This document shows, piece by piece, positions 27,901 to 37,025 of a DNA stretch of 64,000 bases. The stretch lies in the NCBI GenBank assembly GCA_020832665.1, contig JAFIEG010000015.1:1-64000 (forward strand). The letters are read 5' to 3'. How positions within the stretch are numbered: the first letter of the stretch is position 1; every line of letters starts with the position of its first letter. A program made the position numbers and the translations under genes. The DNA is from Pararhodobacter sp. (GTDB taxonomy: Bacteria; Pseudomonadota; Alphaproteobacteria; Rhodobacterales; Rhodobacteraceae). Below the pieces are notes generated by a model that made no database searches, was not told the DNA's origin, and worked only from the letters and a program-made list of their open reading frames with translations.

Positions 27901-28430
27901 AGCCGGCGCATCGACGTGCCGTCGGCCTGGGTGATGCTGTCCTCGGCGCCATTGATCCAGCCGTGGTCGGGGCCGAAATGGGCGAAATCATCCTCGCTGC
28001 CGAAAAAGAGCCCGACATAGAGCCCCTCATGCTGCGCCAGTTCCGGCCCCTCGGACAGGATTACGCCGTCATGCTCGTCCAGCAGCGCCCGCAGCGCGTA
28101 GGGCAGATCGACCGCCAGCCCGGCGCGGGATTCGTATGGCGCCGGCGCATCTGCGGGTTGCGGCTGCGGTGCGATGGCGACGGGGGCATCGGGTTCGGCA
28201 AAGGGCACTGGCGGCGCCTCGGCAACAAGGGGCGACGGTGCCGGATCGGCCATCATCTCGCCAACAGCCTCGGGCGCCACCTCCAGCCAGCCGGTGACGA
28301 AATCGTCGGCAAGTGCGCCGGCGGCAAGCAGCGTCGATCCGGCGAATGCCAGCGCGGCGCAGATCATCGCCAGGGGGCGGTGTCGGGGCGGGGCGCGGTG
28401 ATGTCCGGTCGCGTGAACGATGCTCGACAT
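24942..28430 (-). CDS. Large multi-domain exported protein with Sel1 repeats
   Basis: 1162 aa. Signal sequence or anchor about residues 21-42 (ending AGALA). Then several similar beta-rich units about 150-180 residues long, two of them clearly alike (each with GGFAEPPV/HAGFAEPPV and a late Cys pair around MCLPDD / RCLADGG), a Pro/Ala-rich linker near 830-880, about five Sel1/TPR-like repeats (AMRELAAHFDDAADP..., FRQAAAAGHGLAMNHLGVMYREGR) and a C-terminal peptidoglycan-binding-1-like motif (YAGAIDGQYGPLTRQALQDF). It looks like a periplasmic scaffold that binds cell wall; its activity is unknown. AGGGGAAG precedes ATG 28430. Confidence 0.7.
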   Translation of the reverse strand: MSSIVHATGHHRAPPRHRPLAMICAALAFAGSTLLAAGALADDFVTGWLEVAPEAVGEMMADPAPSPLVAEAPPVPFAEPDAPVAIAPQPQPADAPAPYESRAGLAVDLPYALRALLDEHDGVILSEGPELAQHEGLYVGLFFGSEDDFAHFGPDHGWINGAEDSITQADGTSMRRLALTLDPTHGSGQGLMLMHAQASGPGHAMALILAANRPDIDPHQIARSLRPVAPDAADYFGALPPEAPEGWVRQVRSGLSFALPSDFEVLFAEDSDLALARADDLDLLEAPPPGFEGTIIVVRPMDQAEVEEDFIPVIDRSEVMIEGTHRFFRRDMALSQDDFDLRAILLHSDAEDRRGRRLSLLFVGYNLSDEAAALAEFETVLGTLRLRPSRRFEPPVAEMTALGGLFQVTLPPGWRSAFSGRGYQLFASGNDMAMLQTGMAAQGALAMPHAGFAEPPVFSDGQFLGLPAQIAEGAASQSRHVLGGPMTLVVFDRCLADGGLIVLTLVGERHWQETDNLRAFVEGLRIDLPADAIACRSDLAAAVAAPEPEPEPAPPAELRREVLDGLVELELPRDRFGVDADRADTWSAQFLREGVITIRAGAVARAELESLGGFAEPPVITDETFFGLSARLAIGPAADDLGDNVVQAIIVPDMCLPDDAPISVTIIGWEGDFRERPLLRDVVASIRLNLPEGAHPCRPVIGVAAAPPVPEPAPPAPGPAPVDPAVPPVAPAPGWASFADPAHGLRLDYPTELFPPRPAQPDGSLALEGADGQARLLLLTQPDHFGQGLNGLLAATTGGGLIETLTDMQREEGRDRLEGRRGAQTVVRVHLLAGGRFHILHLEYPSADQARYHEAVARIVASLRVEPADATPAPAPAPTVPAPTPEPAPPPPVAEPPAPPPLPAPEPPAAPPVDPLAALQQAAEAGDTQAMRELAAHFDDAADPRHDPAQAFFWYERAAWEGDALSMFETGRRLARGQGVARDDAQSVFWYRHAVERGVPEALTMLGWMIADGRGAPRDDAEALRLFRQAAAAGHGLAMNHLGVMYREGRIVARDPAQAVAWFRQAAQAEDAQGMMNLGLALAQGSGTPMDPDGAAFWLGLALRSGNEAVVDHVLQQAGRLPARSMMALQRMALDAGHYAGAIDGQYGPLTRQALQDFASGH

Positions 28431-28446
28431 GGCTTCCCCTGCTTGC

Positions 28447-30450
28447 TTACTGGCCAAGGCCCATATCAAGACCCTGGCGGATCGCCTCGCGCATCTGGCG
28501 ACCGACCTCGCCTTCGAAACTGACGTAGAACCATTGACCCTGATCGCGCATGAACCCGCCCTGCAGGTCGATCCGGATGGGCGCGGTGCATTCCTGGCGA
28601 ACCGTCACCTGAACCCTGTCGGGCGGCGCCTCGAAGTCGCGCAGCAACAATGGCTCGCCGCCGGTTTCCAGCGCCGGCGCCGGCGGGTCGGCGCAGGGGA
28701 TGACCATCCGCATGCCCGATGTGCCTTCATAGACACAAAGCCCCTGCCGGCCCGGCGGCGCCGGCACCATGTCTTCGCTCTCGGCGATGCGCCGGACGGA
28801 GCAGCGCGCCCGCTCGAACAGCACACCCAGGAACAGCTGCGCCTCGCAGCTTTCCAGGGCGGTGATGTTGTCGAAAAGCGGTGGCGTGAAGTGCAGGTTG
28901 GCGCCGTCGGAGGCCCCGAAGCTGCGCTCGACCCAGCCGTCGATATCGTTGAACTGCCCCATGATCAGTTGCAGCCGCCCGCCGACCCCCATGTGAAGGA
29001 TGCCGGTGGGGTGCGGTGGCAGCGAGAGCGTTTCGGTGGTCTCGGGTTGGCCCGGATGCTGCCATGTGCGGGTGCAGCCTTGTGCCCCCTCCTCGCGCCG
29101 ATAGGCCAGCACATAAAGCGCCTCGGGTTCGCCGAACTGCACCGTGGCGCGGCGGTTTTCGTCCCAGATAACGAGTTGAGCCAGCGTGCCCTGCGGGGTT
29201 TCCAGTTCGATCTCCCTAGGTTCGTGAAGCCACCCCGGCCCGCTCTCGACCAATGTCTGCGTTTCCTGAATTTCGCCGCTGCGCTGATTGGCGCGCAGGA
29301 TGGCCAGCGTCGAGATATGCACCACGCGCGGCACGCCGGGTTCCAGCATGCCCGACCAGCCCCGGTGCCCCGGCACGCGAATCGTGAACCGGGTGGGAGC
29401 GTCGATGTCATGGGCGACGATGGTGAGTTCCCACAGGCTGTTCAGATGCGGGCGCAGATGGGTGTTGGCGTCGGCTGCGGCGGCATCGAGCGTGTCGAGC
29501 CACATTTGCCTCGCCGCGCGCGCAAAGACGACTGTGTTCAGGGTCTCGTTGATCCGCTCGCGCGCCCTGGCTTCGATCTCGGCGCGCTGCTCGGGGGTGA
29601 TCACGGCAAACCGCGTTATGCCCACGACCCGCGAACCGGTATCGGGCACGATCTCTTCCCAGAAATAGCTGTCGTCCCAGGGGCGGCTGACATAGGCGGC
29701 AATCTCACGCTCCAGCGCATCGGCTGCCTCTTGCGGCGAAAGCCGGTTGCGCAGAATCCGCGTGACGACCGCATACCAGTCATCAGCGCCGCGCTGATGC
29801 GCCGGCAACTCGAAGAACCGCCGATAGGCTGCTTCCGAGGCATCCAGCCGGCGGCCGTGGGTGGCCTCCAGCAATGCCGATCCGGTGCGGCGAACGGTGA
29901 ATTCCGTCACCAGAGCGGCCAGCGCCACCATCTGCACGCCGGGTGTGCCATAGGTTCCGATCAGAAAACCCACCGAACCCACGCTGGCGGTCCAGACCGC
30001 CTGGCCGGTCTCGCCGCGGGCAACATCATAGGCCACCTTGCCCGCGGTCAGACCGAGGCCGACATAACCAAGGCTGCTGGCCAGACTCTCCCACAACCCG
30101 CCCGGCCAGGCCGCACCTATCGGCCCGCCGATACCGCTGACGATGCCATAGTAATCCAGAAGGCTGCCAAGGACGGTTTCGTCGATGTTTTCCTGCAACC
30201 AGTCAGCCTGGGCCGTGGGGTGCGCGCGCGACAGGATCTGCACGAACGGATCGCTCTCGCTCAAGCCGTAGCGCGAATAGTAAACCTCGGCCATGGAATC
30301 GACGCGGAACCGAGACACCAACTCGCCGGGGCCGCTGTTGAGTGTCTCGATGCGGATGGGAAAACGCTCATAGGCAGTCTGTGCGCCCAGCGGCGCGGCA
30401 CCGGGCAGCGCGAGCGCGGCGGCAAGAATGCTCAGGCGGACTGCTTTCAA
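28447..30450 (-). CDS. Large exported protein of unknown function
   Basis: 667 aa with signal peptide (ending PLGAQ near residue 24). A Gly/Ala-rich hydrophobic segment (about residues 95-170, with GIVSGIGGPIGAAWPGG) may enter a membrane. The C-terminal half is beta-rich with scattered cysteines (TRTWQHPGQPETTETLSLPP, FNDIDGWVERSFGASDG). I do not recognise a domain. It lies 16 bp ahead of the Sel1-repeat gene, so both form one operon and probably act together at the envelope. Confidence 0.65.
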   Translation of the reverse strand: MKAVRLSILAAALALPGAAPLGAQTAYERFPIRIETLNSGPGELVSRFRVDSMAEVYYSRYGLSESDPFVQILSRAHPTAQADWLQENIDETVLGSLLDYYGIVSGIGGPIGAAWPGGLWESLASSLGYVGLGLTAGKVAYDVARGETGQAVWTASVGSVGFLIGTYGTPGVQMVALAALVTEFTVRRTGSALLEATHGRRLDASEAAYRRFFELPAHQRGADDWYAVVTRILRNRLSPQEAADALEREIAAYVSRPWDDSYFWEEIVPDTGSRVVGITRFAVITPEQRAEIEARARERINETLNTVVFARAARQMWLDTLDAAAADANTHLRPHLNSLWELTIVAHDIDAPTRFTIRVPGHRGWSGMLEPGVPRVVHISTLAILRANQRSGEIQETQTLVESGPGWLHEPREIELETPQGTLAQLVIWDENRRATVQFGEPEALYVLAYRREEGAQGCTRTWQHPGQPETTETLSLPPHPTGILHMGVGGRLQLIMGQFNDIDGWVERSFGASDGANLHFTPPLFDNITALESCEAQLFLGVLFERARCSVRRIAESEDMVPAPPGRQGLCVYEGTSGMRMVIPCADPPAPALETGGEPLLLRDFEAPPDRVQVTVRQECTAPIRIDLQGGFMRDQGQWFYVSFEGEVGRQMREAIRQGLDMGLGQ

Positions 30451-30514
30451 TACCGTGACCCCTGCAAGGGAAAGGGAAGCTCAACGAGCTTTCCCCACAA
30501 AGCACGCGCCCGCC

Positions 30515-30528
30515 TTGATCAAGATCAG
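30515..30528. promoter_or_regulatory. FNR/FnrL-like box
   Basis: TTGAT-CAAG-ATCAG matches TTGAT-N4-ATCAA at 9 of 10 defined positions. It is centred about 71 bp before the ATG of the 667-aa exported protein, a place suited to activation under low oxygen. Confidence 0.5.
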
Positions 30529-30905
30529 TTGCGACATCGGGTCATCACACTGTCTCGGCGGCGCGATCGCCGGAGAACCCGTGCGATTGTGCCAACCATG
30601 CCGGGGCCGCGCGCATTGGCTTGAACCGCTTGCCGGGCGGTCATTGCCAGGCGGCGCCATAGCCCTCGATGGCGCGGAGGGGCGCCAAGTCGCAGCGCGT
30701 CGGGCGAGACGTGATCAGCTCCGGCCAGACGGGCGCATTCGGCAATGGCTGCTGGCTCGGGTGTTTCGCTTTCGTCGGCCATCGCGCCGAAAACTCCGTC
30801 GAGGGCCACGCCGGGCAAGGCCAAAGCCAGCGACAGGAACAATCCACCGAAAACGCGCCGTGCGCCTGACAGGGTGCGGCTTGCTGCAAAGGCGGAAGCC
30901 CTCAT
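30525..30905 (-). CDS. Doubtful small exported protein
   Basis: 126 aa if real. It has a signal-like hydrophobic stretch (GGLFLSLALALPGVALDG) followed by an acidic then Arg-rich tail ending in CRN. No ribosome site precedes the ATG at 30905, the end overlaps the FNR-like box, and I recognise no family. Listed because the signal sequence looks genuine. Confidence 0.25.
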   Translation of the reverse strand: MRASAFAASRTLSGARRVFGGLFLSLALALPGVALDGVFGAMADESETPEPAAIAECARLAGADHVSPDALRLGAPPRHRGLWRRLAMTARQAVQANARGPGMVGTIARVLRRSRRRDSVMTRCRN

Positions 30906-31152
30906 CGTGCACATGGTCATCACCGATCACCCCGGCAGGCATGAAAAGCCCCGCCCGGGCGCAGTTTAAGCACCATCCCGACGCCGATACTTGATACAAA
31001 TCATGCGGACCGTTCCAGCGCACCGCCTCTGCCAGAAGTCGATGCTGCACGGCGTTGCCGGTCGCTGCCCGTGCTGTGCCCGGAGCCATCAGCCGAATCC
31101 GGCATGATGTGTGCGGAGACCGTCACTGGAGCAACGAACCCTCTTGGGATGA

Positions 31153-32007
31153 CTAGCCTTCGAATGCTTCGAACTCATCCTGAAGCGTGCGAAGTTCATC
31201 GACCCTGCTCGATACGCGATCACCGAGTTGCGCGATCACGTCGTCAAGCAGCAGCCCGCACAGGCTGACGAAGGGTGTTTGCGTATCCCAGAACAGGACC
31301 GATTCGGTCTGAACCGGAAACACGATATCGGTGAAATCCCACGCCCAGTGGCAATGCGTGTCGCATATCACCACCAGCGGCAGGTTTCGCCGTGCCGCCG
31401 CGCGCGCTAGCAGCAGGCTCAGCCGCGTGTAGCGCCGCATTTCGAAAAGGACGATGCAGGCCCTGCCTGATCCGGGGCCGATGATTTCGGCGAAGGTGCC
31501 ATCCGCGCCGTCGGCAAAATAAACGTCCGGGCGCAGATAGGACAGCCGGCTTGCAAAGTCCGAGGCGATGCCGCGAATGGTCTGAAAGCCGCTGACGCCG
31601 ACACGCTCGGCCGCCGCGATCGCCTCGACCGCTTCGCGCCATTGCGGGGTTGCGCGTTGTTCATAGGCACTGAGCAGTGCGCGGGTTTCGAGTTCGAAAT
31701 TCTCGGCAATCCGCTGGTTCTCGTCGCCCACGCGGCGGATGCGGTCGATGCGGTCGGACACCATGAGCTGACCGGCATCGAGCTCGGCGCGAATGGCGGC
31801 CTTGAAGGCGCCCGCATCCGGGAAGCCGATGGTCCGCAGGAAGCGACTGACCGTCATCTGGCTCACGCCGGCCGCTTCGGCGATGGAGGCCGCGGTATCG
31901 AAGGGCAGGCGTTCATGATGAGCAAGCATATAGTTGGCGATGTTCTTCTCGGCGCGCGTGAAGGCGGAATAGTCACGCTTCAGCCGCTCTATCAGTGTCT
32001 GGCTCAT
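31153..32007 (-). CDS. RpiR/MurR-family regulator (HTH + SIS)
   Basis: 284 aa. N-terminal RpiR helix-turn-helix (FTRAEKNIANYMLAHHERLPF, AAGVSQMTVSRFLRTIGFP) and a C-terminal SIS domain (VGVSGFQTIRGIASDFASRL). SIS domains bind phosphosugars or related ligands. Start at 32007 is supported by GGAG and the 4-bp ATGA overlap with the amidase stop. It probably controls the amidase and the divergent importer through the inverted repeat at 33495-33537. Confidence 0.88.
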   Translation of the reverse strand: MSQTLIERLKRDYSAFTRAEKNIANYMLAHHERLPFDTAASIAEAAGVSQMTVSRFLRTIGFPDAGAFKAAIRAELDAGQLMVSDRIDRIRRVGDENQRIAENFELETRALLSAYEQRATPQWREAVEAIAAAERVGVSGFQTIRGIASDFASRLSYLRPDVYFADGADGTFAEIIGPGSGRACIVLFEMRRYTRLSLLLARAAARRNLPLVVICDTHCHWAWDFTDIVFPVQTESVLFWDTQTPFVSLCGLLLDDVIAQLGDRVSSRVDELRTLQDEFEAFEG

Positions 32008-33431
32008 CCTGTGCTCCCGGGCCTGTGTGCCGACCATGGCCGTTCGGCTTCCAGCCGTGCGGCGAGGCGAAACAGCATGTCTTCCCTGCCATAGGGCGCC
32101 GTGAACATCACGCCGATGGGCAGGCCGTTTTCGGTGTGATGCAGCGGCACGTTCATGCTGGGCTGGCCGGTCATGTTGGCAAGCTGCGTGAAGGGTGAAA
32201 ACCGCGCCAAGGCCCGCTCGTAGCCGCGGATATCGTCGGTATTGGTGCGCAGCCGGCCCAGCGGCACCGGGGGTTGCGCCAGCGTCGGGCTGAGCAGGAG
32301 ATCAAAGCGCTCGTGAAAGGCGGCCATGCGTCGGCCCTGGGCATGGATGGCAAGAAGGGCCTCGGGATAGTCCTCGATGCGCAGCGAGTGAGCGAATTCC
32401 ACTGCATTCCAGCTGGTTGCATCGACCTCGCCCTGGGTAACCGCGCGCCCGCGCGCTTGCCCGATGGCGCGCAAGTGGCGGGTGACGTTGCTGGCGACAA
32501 GAATCCACAGCGCGCGGCCCAGTTCATCGGCGTCGCCCGGTGGCGCGGCCTCCTCGACGCGATGGCCAAGGGATTCGAGCAACCACGCCGTGTCAAGCGC
32601 AGCCTGGCGGCAGGCAGGGTCCACCGCGACCCCCGAGAGCGGGCGCAGTTGCAGCGCGACGCGCAGCTTGCCGGGATCGCGGCCGAGTTCATCCATATAG
32701 GGGCCGGCGTGACAGGGGGCAGCATAAGGATCGCCCGGCGCCGGGCCCAGCGTTGCATCCAGAAACGCGGCGCTGTCGCGCACCGTTCGGGTGAGCACAT
32801 GCGCGCAAGACAGGCTGCCCCAGCCCTCGCCCGCGGGCGGGCCATGCGGGATGCGCGCGCGCGACGGCTTCAGGCCGAACAGCCCGCAGCACGAGGCCGG
32901 GATGCGGATTGACCCGCCGCCATCGGTGGCGTGCGCCGCCGGCACCACGCGCGCCGCCACCGCTGCGCCCGACCCGCCTGATGACCCGCCGGCGCTGCGA
33001 CCGGTATCCCACGGGTTGCTGGTGCTGCCGTGCAGGCTGCTTTCGGTCGAGGCAGCGAGCGAAAATTCAGGCGCCGTGGTTTTTCCGAAGATCACCAGCC
33101 CAGCCGCACGATAACGCGAAACCAGCGTCGAATCGGCGGTTGCGGGGCGGTGCTGCAATAGCCTTGTGCCGTTTGCCGTGGGCGTTCCGGCCAGATCGGC
33201 CGAAGCGTCCTTCAACAGAAAGGGCACGCCCTTGAGCGGGCCCTCGGGCAACCCGCGCGCAATTGCATCGCGGGCGAAATCGAATAGCCGCTGCGACAGG
33301 AAGTTCAGGGCGGGATTGGCCAACTCGGCCAACGCGATGGCCGCATCGAGCAGCTCCTCGGGCGAAACCTCGCCCCGGCGGACGAGATCGGACAGGCCGA
33401 CCGCATCGAGATCTTCATAGGCCGTGAACAT
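32004..33431 (-). CDS. Amidase-signature hydrolase
   Basis: 475 aa. The Ser-Ser-Lys triad is visible: Lys74 in PFLLKDAS, Ser151 in [16 protein letters not shown] and Ser174 in [11 protein letters not shown]. It hydrolyses an amide bond in the cytoplasm; the substrate is not readable from sequence. It is the first gene of a two-gene operon with an RpiR regulator and faces a peptide-type importer, suggesting that it acts on what the importer brings in. Confidence 0.9.
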   Translation of the reverse strand: MFTAYEDLDAVGLSDLVRRGEVSPEELLDAAIALAELANPALNFLSQRLFDFARDAIARGLPEGPLKGVPFLLKDASADLAGTPTANGTRLLQHRPATADSTLVSRYRAAGLVIFGKTTAPEFSLAASTESSLHGSTSNPWDTGRSAGGSSGGSGAAVAARVVPAAHATDGGGSIRIPASCCGLFGLKPSRARIPHGPPAGEGWGSLSCAHVLTRTVRDSAAFLDATLGPAPGDPYAAPCHAGPYMDELGRDPGKLRVALQLRPLSGVAVDPACRQAALDTAWLLESLGHRVEEAAPPGDADELGRALWILVASNVTRHLRAIGQARGRAVTQGEVDATSWNAVEFAHSLRIEDYPEALLAIHAQGRRMAAFHERFDLLLSPTLAQPPVPLGRLRTNTDDIRGYERALARFSPFTQLANMTGQPSMNVPLHHTENGLPIGVMFTAPYGREDMLFRLAARLEAERPWSAHRPGSTG

Positions 33432-33494
33432 GGCGTATTCTCCTGATCTTCCGGTTGACGGCGGTCATCCCGGGGCGGCAACCCGCAAACTTTA

Positions 33495-33537
33495 GTTAGT
33501 GATATAACAGATATTGACATAATGTTATATAACTAAC
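33495..33537. promoter_or_regulatory. Long inverted-repeat operator, probable RpiR site
   Basis: Arms GTTAGTGATATAAC (33495-33508) and GTTATATAACTAAC (33524-33537) are inverse complements with one mismatch, 15 bp apart. The spacer carries the -35 of the plus-strand promoter, so binding would cover the divergent start region. Confidence 0.65.
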
Positions 33538-33542
33538 ATAAT
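33514..33542 (+). promoter_or_regulatory. Sigma-70-type promoter of the importer operon
   Basis: TTGACA at 33514-33519, 17 bp, CATAAT at 33537-33542, 63 bp before the binding-protein ATG. Five of six -10 bases match consensus. The local DNA is AT-rich unlike the surroundings. Confidence 0.7.
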
Positions 33543-33605
33543 CGTCAAGAGCTTCATCAAGAAAGCCCGGAATAACCGAAACTCACGAACAGAGAGGAAC
33601 GACCG

Positions 33606-35153
33606 ATGCCTGGAACTCCCCGCACATCGCTGTCTGCCCTGGCCATCATGGCCGGGCTCGGCCTGGCGCTGCCGGCAACTGCGGAAAGCGTCATCACCTG
33701 GGGCAAGCCCGCCGAGATCACCGGTTTCGATGTCCATGTCGCGGGCACGGTGGCGTCCTGGGAAATGTATCAGATGGTCTACGAGACCCTTCTTACCACC
33801 GATGACGATTTGAATCTGCAACCGGGCCTTGCCGAAAGCTGGGAGGAAGTATCGCAGACGCGATTCATATTCACGCTGCGCGAGGGGGCTGCCTTCTCGA
33901 ACGGCCGGGTGGTCGACGCGCAGGATGTCATCGGGTCGATCGAGCGCATCCGCAACCCGGAAACCGCGTCCTACTGGGCGCATCAGCTGGGCGAGATCGT
34001 ATCGATGGAGGCGCTGGATGACCGCCGCGTCGCCGTTGACCTCGCCCGTCCGCATGCCACCTTCCTGCCGGCACTGGCGCATATCACGGCGGCGATCATC
34101 CCGGTGCAGGAATACCAAGCCGGCGAGTTCAACCCGGAAAGCGAAATGCTCGGCTCGGGCCCCTTCATGGTGTCGGCGCATAACCAGGATGAAAGCTGGA
34201 CGCTGCTGCGCAACCCTCATTACGGGCGCGACGGTTATCCGCGCGCGGACCGGATGAATGTGGCAATCATCCCCGACGAATCGGCGCGCATGGCGGCGCT
34301 GCGCGACGGGCGCATCGATTTCACCACCTTCGAGAACCCCGACGCGCCGCAGATGCTGGGCACTACCGCCGGTGTCGCCCATCATCCGATCCAGACCACC
34401 AATTACTACCGTTTCGACGTCAACGCGCTGAGCGAGGACTCGGCCTTTCACGACCGCCGCGTGCGCCAGGCGATGAATCTTTCGCTCGACCGCGACGCGA
34501 TCAACATGCTGGTCTTCAACGGCACCTCGGCGGTGGACTACCCGGTGCCCGCCGCTTTCGGCACCGATGCCTGCCATGATCTCGACACCTATGCCCTGCC
34601 GCGCGAGGAACGGCTGGCGCGCGCGCGCGAGCTGCTCGCCGAAGCCGGGCAGCCCGCGCCGAGGGTCGAGCTGATGGCGGCGAGCGCCAACCCGGTGCTG
34701 GTGCGGATTGCCGAGGTGGCGCAGCAAAGCCTGGCCGAGGCGGGTTTCGACGTGCGCATTGCCGCTGTTCCCACCGCAGAATACCTGCAGCGCGTCTTCA
34801 CCGATGGCGATTTCGATTTCTCGGCCTCGTGGCTGGCCGGTTATACCGATCCCAGCATGGTCATCCAGTGGTGGAACCCCAATTTCGCGGTCTGGAACCT
34901 GGCCTTCCAGGAAGAAGTGCCCGAACTTAGCGAGGCACTGGCCGCGGTGCGCTCGGTCCCCGACAGCCCCGAACGCGACGAGGCCCTGCGCGATATCTGC
35001 GCGATGATCGACGAGGGCGCGAACCTGCTCGCGCTGGTCAGCAAGGTCGACTATGTCGTTTACCGGAGCGATCAGGTCGAGGTGCGGCTGGCCGATCGCA
35101 CCGGTTCGGCGAATACCTGGCAGTACATCGCCGAATTCGCCCCCGCCGAGTGA
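33606..35153 (+). CDS. Dpp/Opp-type periplasmic binding protein
   Basis: 515 aa with signal peptide (ending PATAES region, about residue 28). SBP family 5 pattern: ITWGKPAEITGFDVHVAG, EMYQMVYETLLTTDDDLNLQPGLAESWEE, YPRADRMNVAIIPDESARMAAL and VRQAMNLSLDRDAIN. This family binds peptides, opines, acyl-amino acids or glycosides. First gene of a six-gene run; GAGAGGAACG precedes it. Confidence 0.9.
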   Translation: MPGTPRTSLSALAIMAGLGLALPATAESVITWGKPAEITGFDVHVAGTVASWEMYQMVYETLLTTDDDLNLQPGLAESWEEVSQTRFIFTLREGAAFSNGRVVDAQDVIGSIERIRNPETASYWAHQLGEIVSMEALDDRRVAVDLARPHATFLPALAHITAAIIPVQEYQAGEFNPESEMLGSGPFMVSAHNQDESWTLLRNPHYGRDGYPRADRMNVAIIPDESARMAALRDGRIDFTTFENPDAPQMLGTTAGVAHHPIQTTNYYRFDVNALSEDSAFHDRRVRQAMNLSLDRDAINMLVFNGTSAVDYPVPAAFGTDACHDLDTYALPREERLARARELLAEAGQPAPRVELMAASANPVLVRIAEVAQQSLAEAGFDVRIAAVPTAEYLQRVFTDGDFDFSASWLAGYTDPSMVIQWWNPNFAVWNLAFQEEVPELSEALAAVRSVPDSPERDEALRDICAMIDEGANLLALVSKVDYVVYRSDQVEVRLADRTGSANTWQYIAEFAPAE

Positions 35154-35217
35154 CCGCTGCGCGCCGGGGGGCTGCCACCCCGGTGCCGGCCTCATCTTCT
35201 GACCGGAAGGCTGCGAT

Positions 35218-36177
35218 ATGCGACTTATCGCCTATCTACTGCCCCGCATCCTTGCTGCGCTGATCACGCTTTTCGGCGTCTCGGTGCTGGTATTCCTGTC
35301 GCTGCGGCTGTTGCCGGGGGGCTATGCCGACATCTTGCTTGGCCCCTTCGTCACGCCCGAGGCGCGCGCGCTGATCGCGCAGCGCTACGGGCTCGATCAG
35401 CCTCTTGTCGTGCAATATATGCGCTGGGTCTGGGCGATGCTGGGCGGCGATTTCGGCGTCTCGATGGTCACCCAGCGCCCGGTGATTGCCGAACTGCTTC
35501 GCCGCGCGCCGGTGACGTTGCAACTGGCGCTGATCGCGCTGACGCTGGCTCTGGTGGTGGGCTATCCGCTGGGCGTGCTTTCGGGCGTGCGCGCCGCCTC
35601 GCGGCGCAGGAAGCGCGATTTCGGGCGCGTGGTCGGCGCGATGGGCGCCAGCGTGCCCGATTTCGTCCTTGGCAGCGTGCTGATCTTCGTCTTCTCGGTC
35701 TGGTCGCTGTGGTTCCGGGTGGGTGGCTATGTGCCCTTCGGCACCGACCCGGTTGGCAATCTGCGCACCATGCTGCTGCCGGGGCTGACGCTGTCGGTCT
35801 TCGGGGTGGCGCTGATCCTGCGCACGACGCGCGATACGGTGCTGCGGGTAATGACCGAGCCGCATATCACCGCCGCGGTCGCGCGCGGTGCAACGCCGGG
35901 TGCCATCATCCGCTGCCATATCCTGCGCAACGCGGCGATTCCCGTGGTCACGGTCGTTGCCACCTATTTCGGCTTCCTGCTGGGGGGCGCGGTCATCGTC
36001 GAGGTGCTGTTCTCGGTGCCCGGGGTGGGGCTTTACATCTTCAACGGGTTGCTCAACCGTGATTACGCCATTGTCCAGGGCGGGGTGCTGCTGGCGGCGG
36101 TGGTCTTCATTACCATCAACATGCTGGCCGATGTGCTCTATGCGTTGATCGACCCGCGCGTGGGGGCGGCGCGATGA
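35218..36177 (+). CDS. Dpp/Opp-type ABC permease (B subunit)
   Basis: 319 aa, six helices, with the DppB/OppB-type features RLLPGGYADILLGP near the N terminus and the EAA loop TAAVARGATPGAIIRCHILRN near residue 218. It forms a channel with the next permease, whose start overlaps by 4 bp. Confidence 0.9.
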   Translation: MRLIAYLLPRILAALITLFGVSVLVFLSLRLLPGGYADILLGPFVTPEARALIAQRYGLDQPLVVQYMRWVWAMLGGDFGVSMVTQRPVIAELLRRAPVTLQLALIALTLALVVGYPLGVLSGVRAASRRRKRDFGRVVGAMGASVPDFVLGSVLIFVFSVWSLWFRVGGYVPFGTDPVGNLRTMLLPGLTLSVFGVALILRTTRDTVLRVMTEPHITAAVARGATPGAIIRCHILRNAAIPVVTVVATYFGFLLGGAVIVEVLFSVPGVGLYIFNGLLNRDYAIVQGGVLLAAVVFITINMLADVLYALIDPRVGAAR

Positions 36178-37025
36178 GCGGCGTGAGGCAAATCGCAAGG
36201 CGGCGCCTGCTCGGCGACGGGCTCACGCTCTTCGGCGCGCTGGCGCTGGGCTGCCTGCTGTTTCTCGGCCTATTCGGCCCCTGGCTGCCGCTGGGTGACC
36301 CCTTGCGCATTGCCGCCGGCCCGCGGCTGGGCGCGCCGAGCGCGCAGTTCCTTTTCGGCACCGACGAGCTGGGGCGCGATTTCCTGCCGCGCGTGGTGCA
36401 GGGCATCCGATCAACCTTCCTGCTTTCGGCCATCGCGGTGGCGATCACGGCGGTGATCGGCACGCTGCTGGGCTTGGCGGCGGGGTATCTTGGCCGCCAC
36501 ACCGACCAGATGATCGCCCGCGGCGCCGATATCCTGTTTGCCTTTCCCGCGCTCGTCGCCGGGCTTCTGGTGGCGGCGGTGATGGGGCCGGGGCAGGCCT
36601 CGGCGATCACCGTGATTTCCATCGCCACGCTGCCGCTCTTCATCCGCGTGGTGCGCTCGGTCACGCTGGGGGTGGCCGGGCGCGGATTCGTCACCGCCGC
36701 CGAAGTCGCCGGCGCCTCGACCCTGCGCGTGATGCTGGTGCATCTTCTGCCCAATGTCATGGGCGCGGTGATGGTGCAACTGACCTATGCGCTCTCGATC
36801 GGCATGATCATCGAAAGCGCGCTCAGCTTCCTCGGCCTTGGCGTGCAGCCGCCCGATGCCTCGCTGGGCTCGCTCCTGCGGCAGGGCAGCGCCTATCTGA
36901 CCATCGCGCCGTGGATGGTGCTCACCTCGGGGGCTGTGCTGTCGCTGGCGATCATGTCGGTCAATCTGGTCGGCGATGCGGTGCGCGATGCGCTTGAGCC
37001 GCTGAAGGGAAGGCCGTTGACATGA
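36174..37025 (+). CDS. Dpp/Opp-type ABC permease (C subunit)
   Basis: 283 aa, six helices. DppC-type signs: FGTDELGRDFLPRVVQGIR and the EAA loop TAAEVAGASTLRVMLVHLLPN, then LSFLGLGVQPPDASLG. Coupled by ATGA overlaps to the genes on both sides. Confidence 0.9.
   Translation: MSGVRQIARRRLLGDGLTLFGALALGCLLFLGLFGPWLPLGDPLRIAAGPRLGAPSAQFLFGTDELGRDFLPRVVQGIRSTFLLSAIAVAITAVIGTLLGLAAGYLGRHTDQMIARGADILFAFPALVAGLLVAAVMGPGQASAITVISIATLPLFIRVVRSVTLGVAGRGFVTAAEVAGASTLRVMLVHLLPNVMGAVMVQLTYALSIGMIIESALSFLGLGVQPPDASLGSLLRQGSAYLTIAPWMVLTSGAVLSLAIMSVNLVGDAVRDALEPLKGRPLT

Larger units (their letters stand above)
30451..31152. other. Mostly non-coding region
   Basis: 702 bp between the exported-protein operon and the RpiR gene. 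It holds an FNR-like box (30515-30528) and one doubtful small frame (30525-30905). Nothing else recognisable. Confidence 0.5.
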
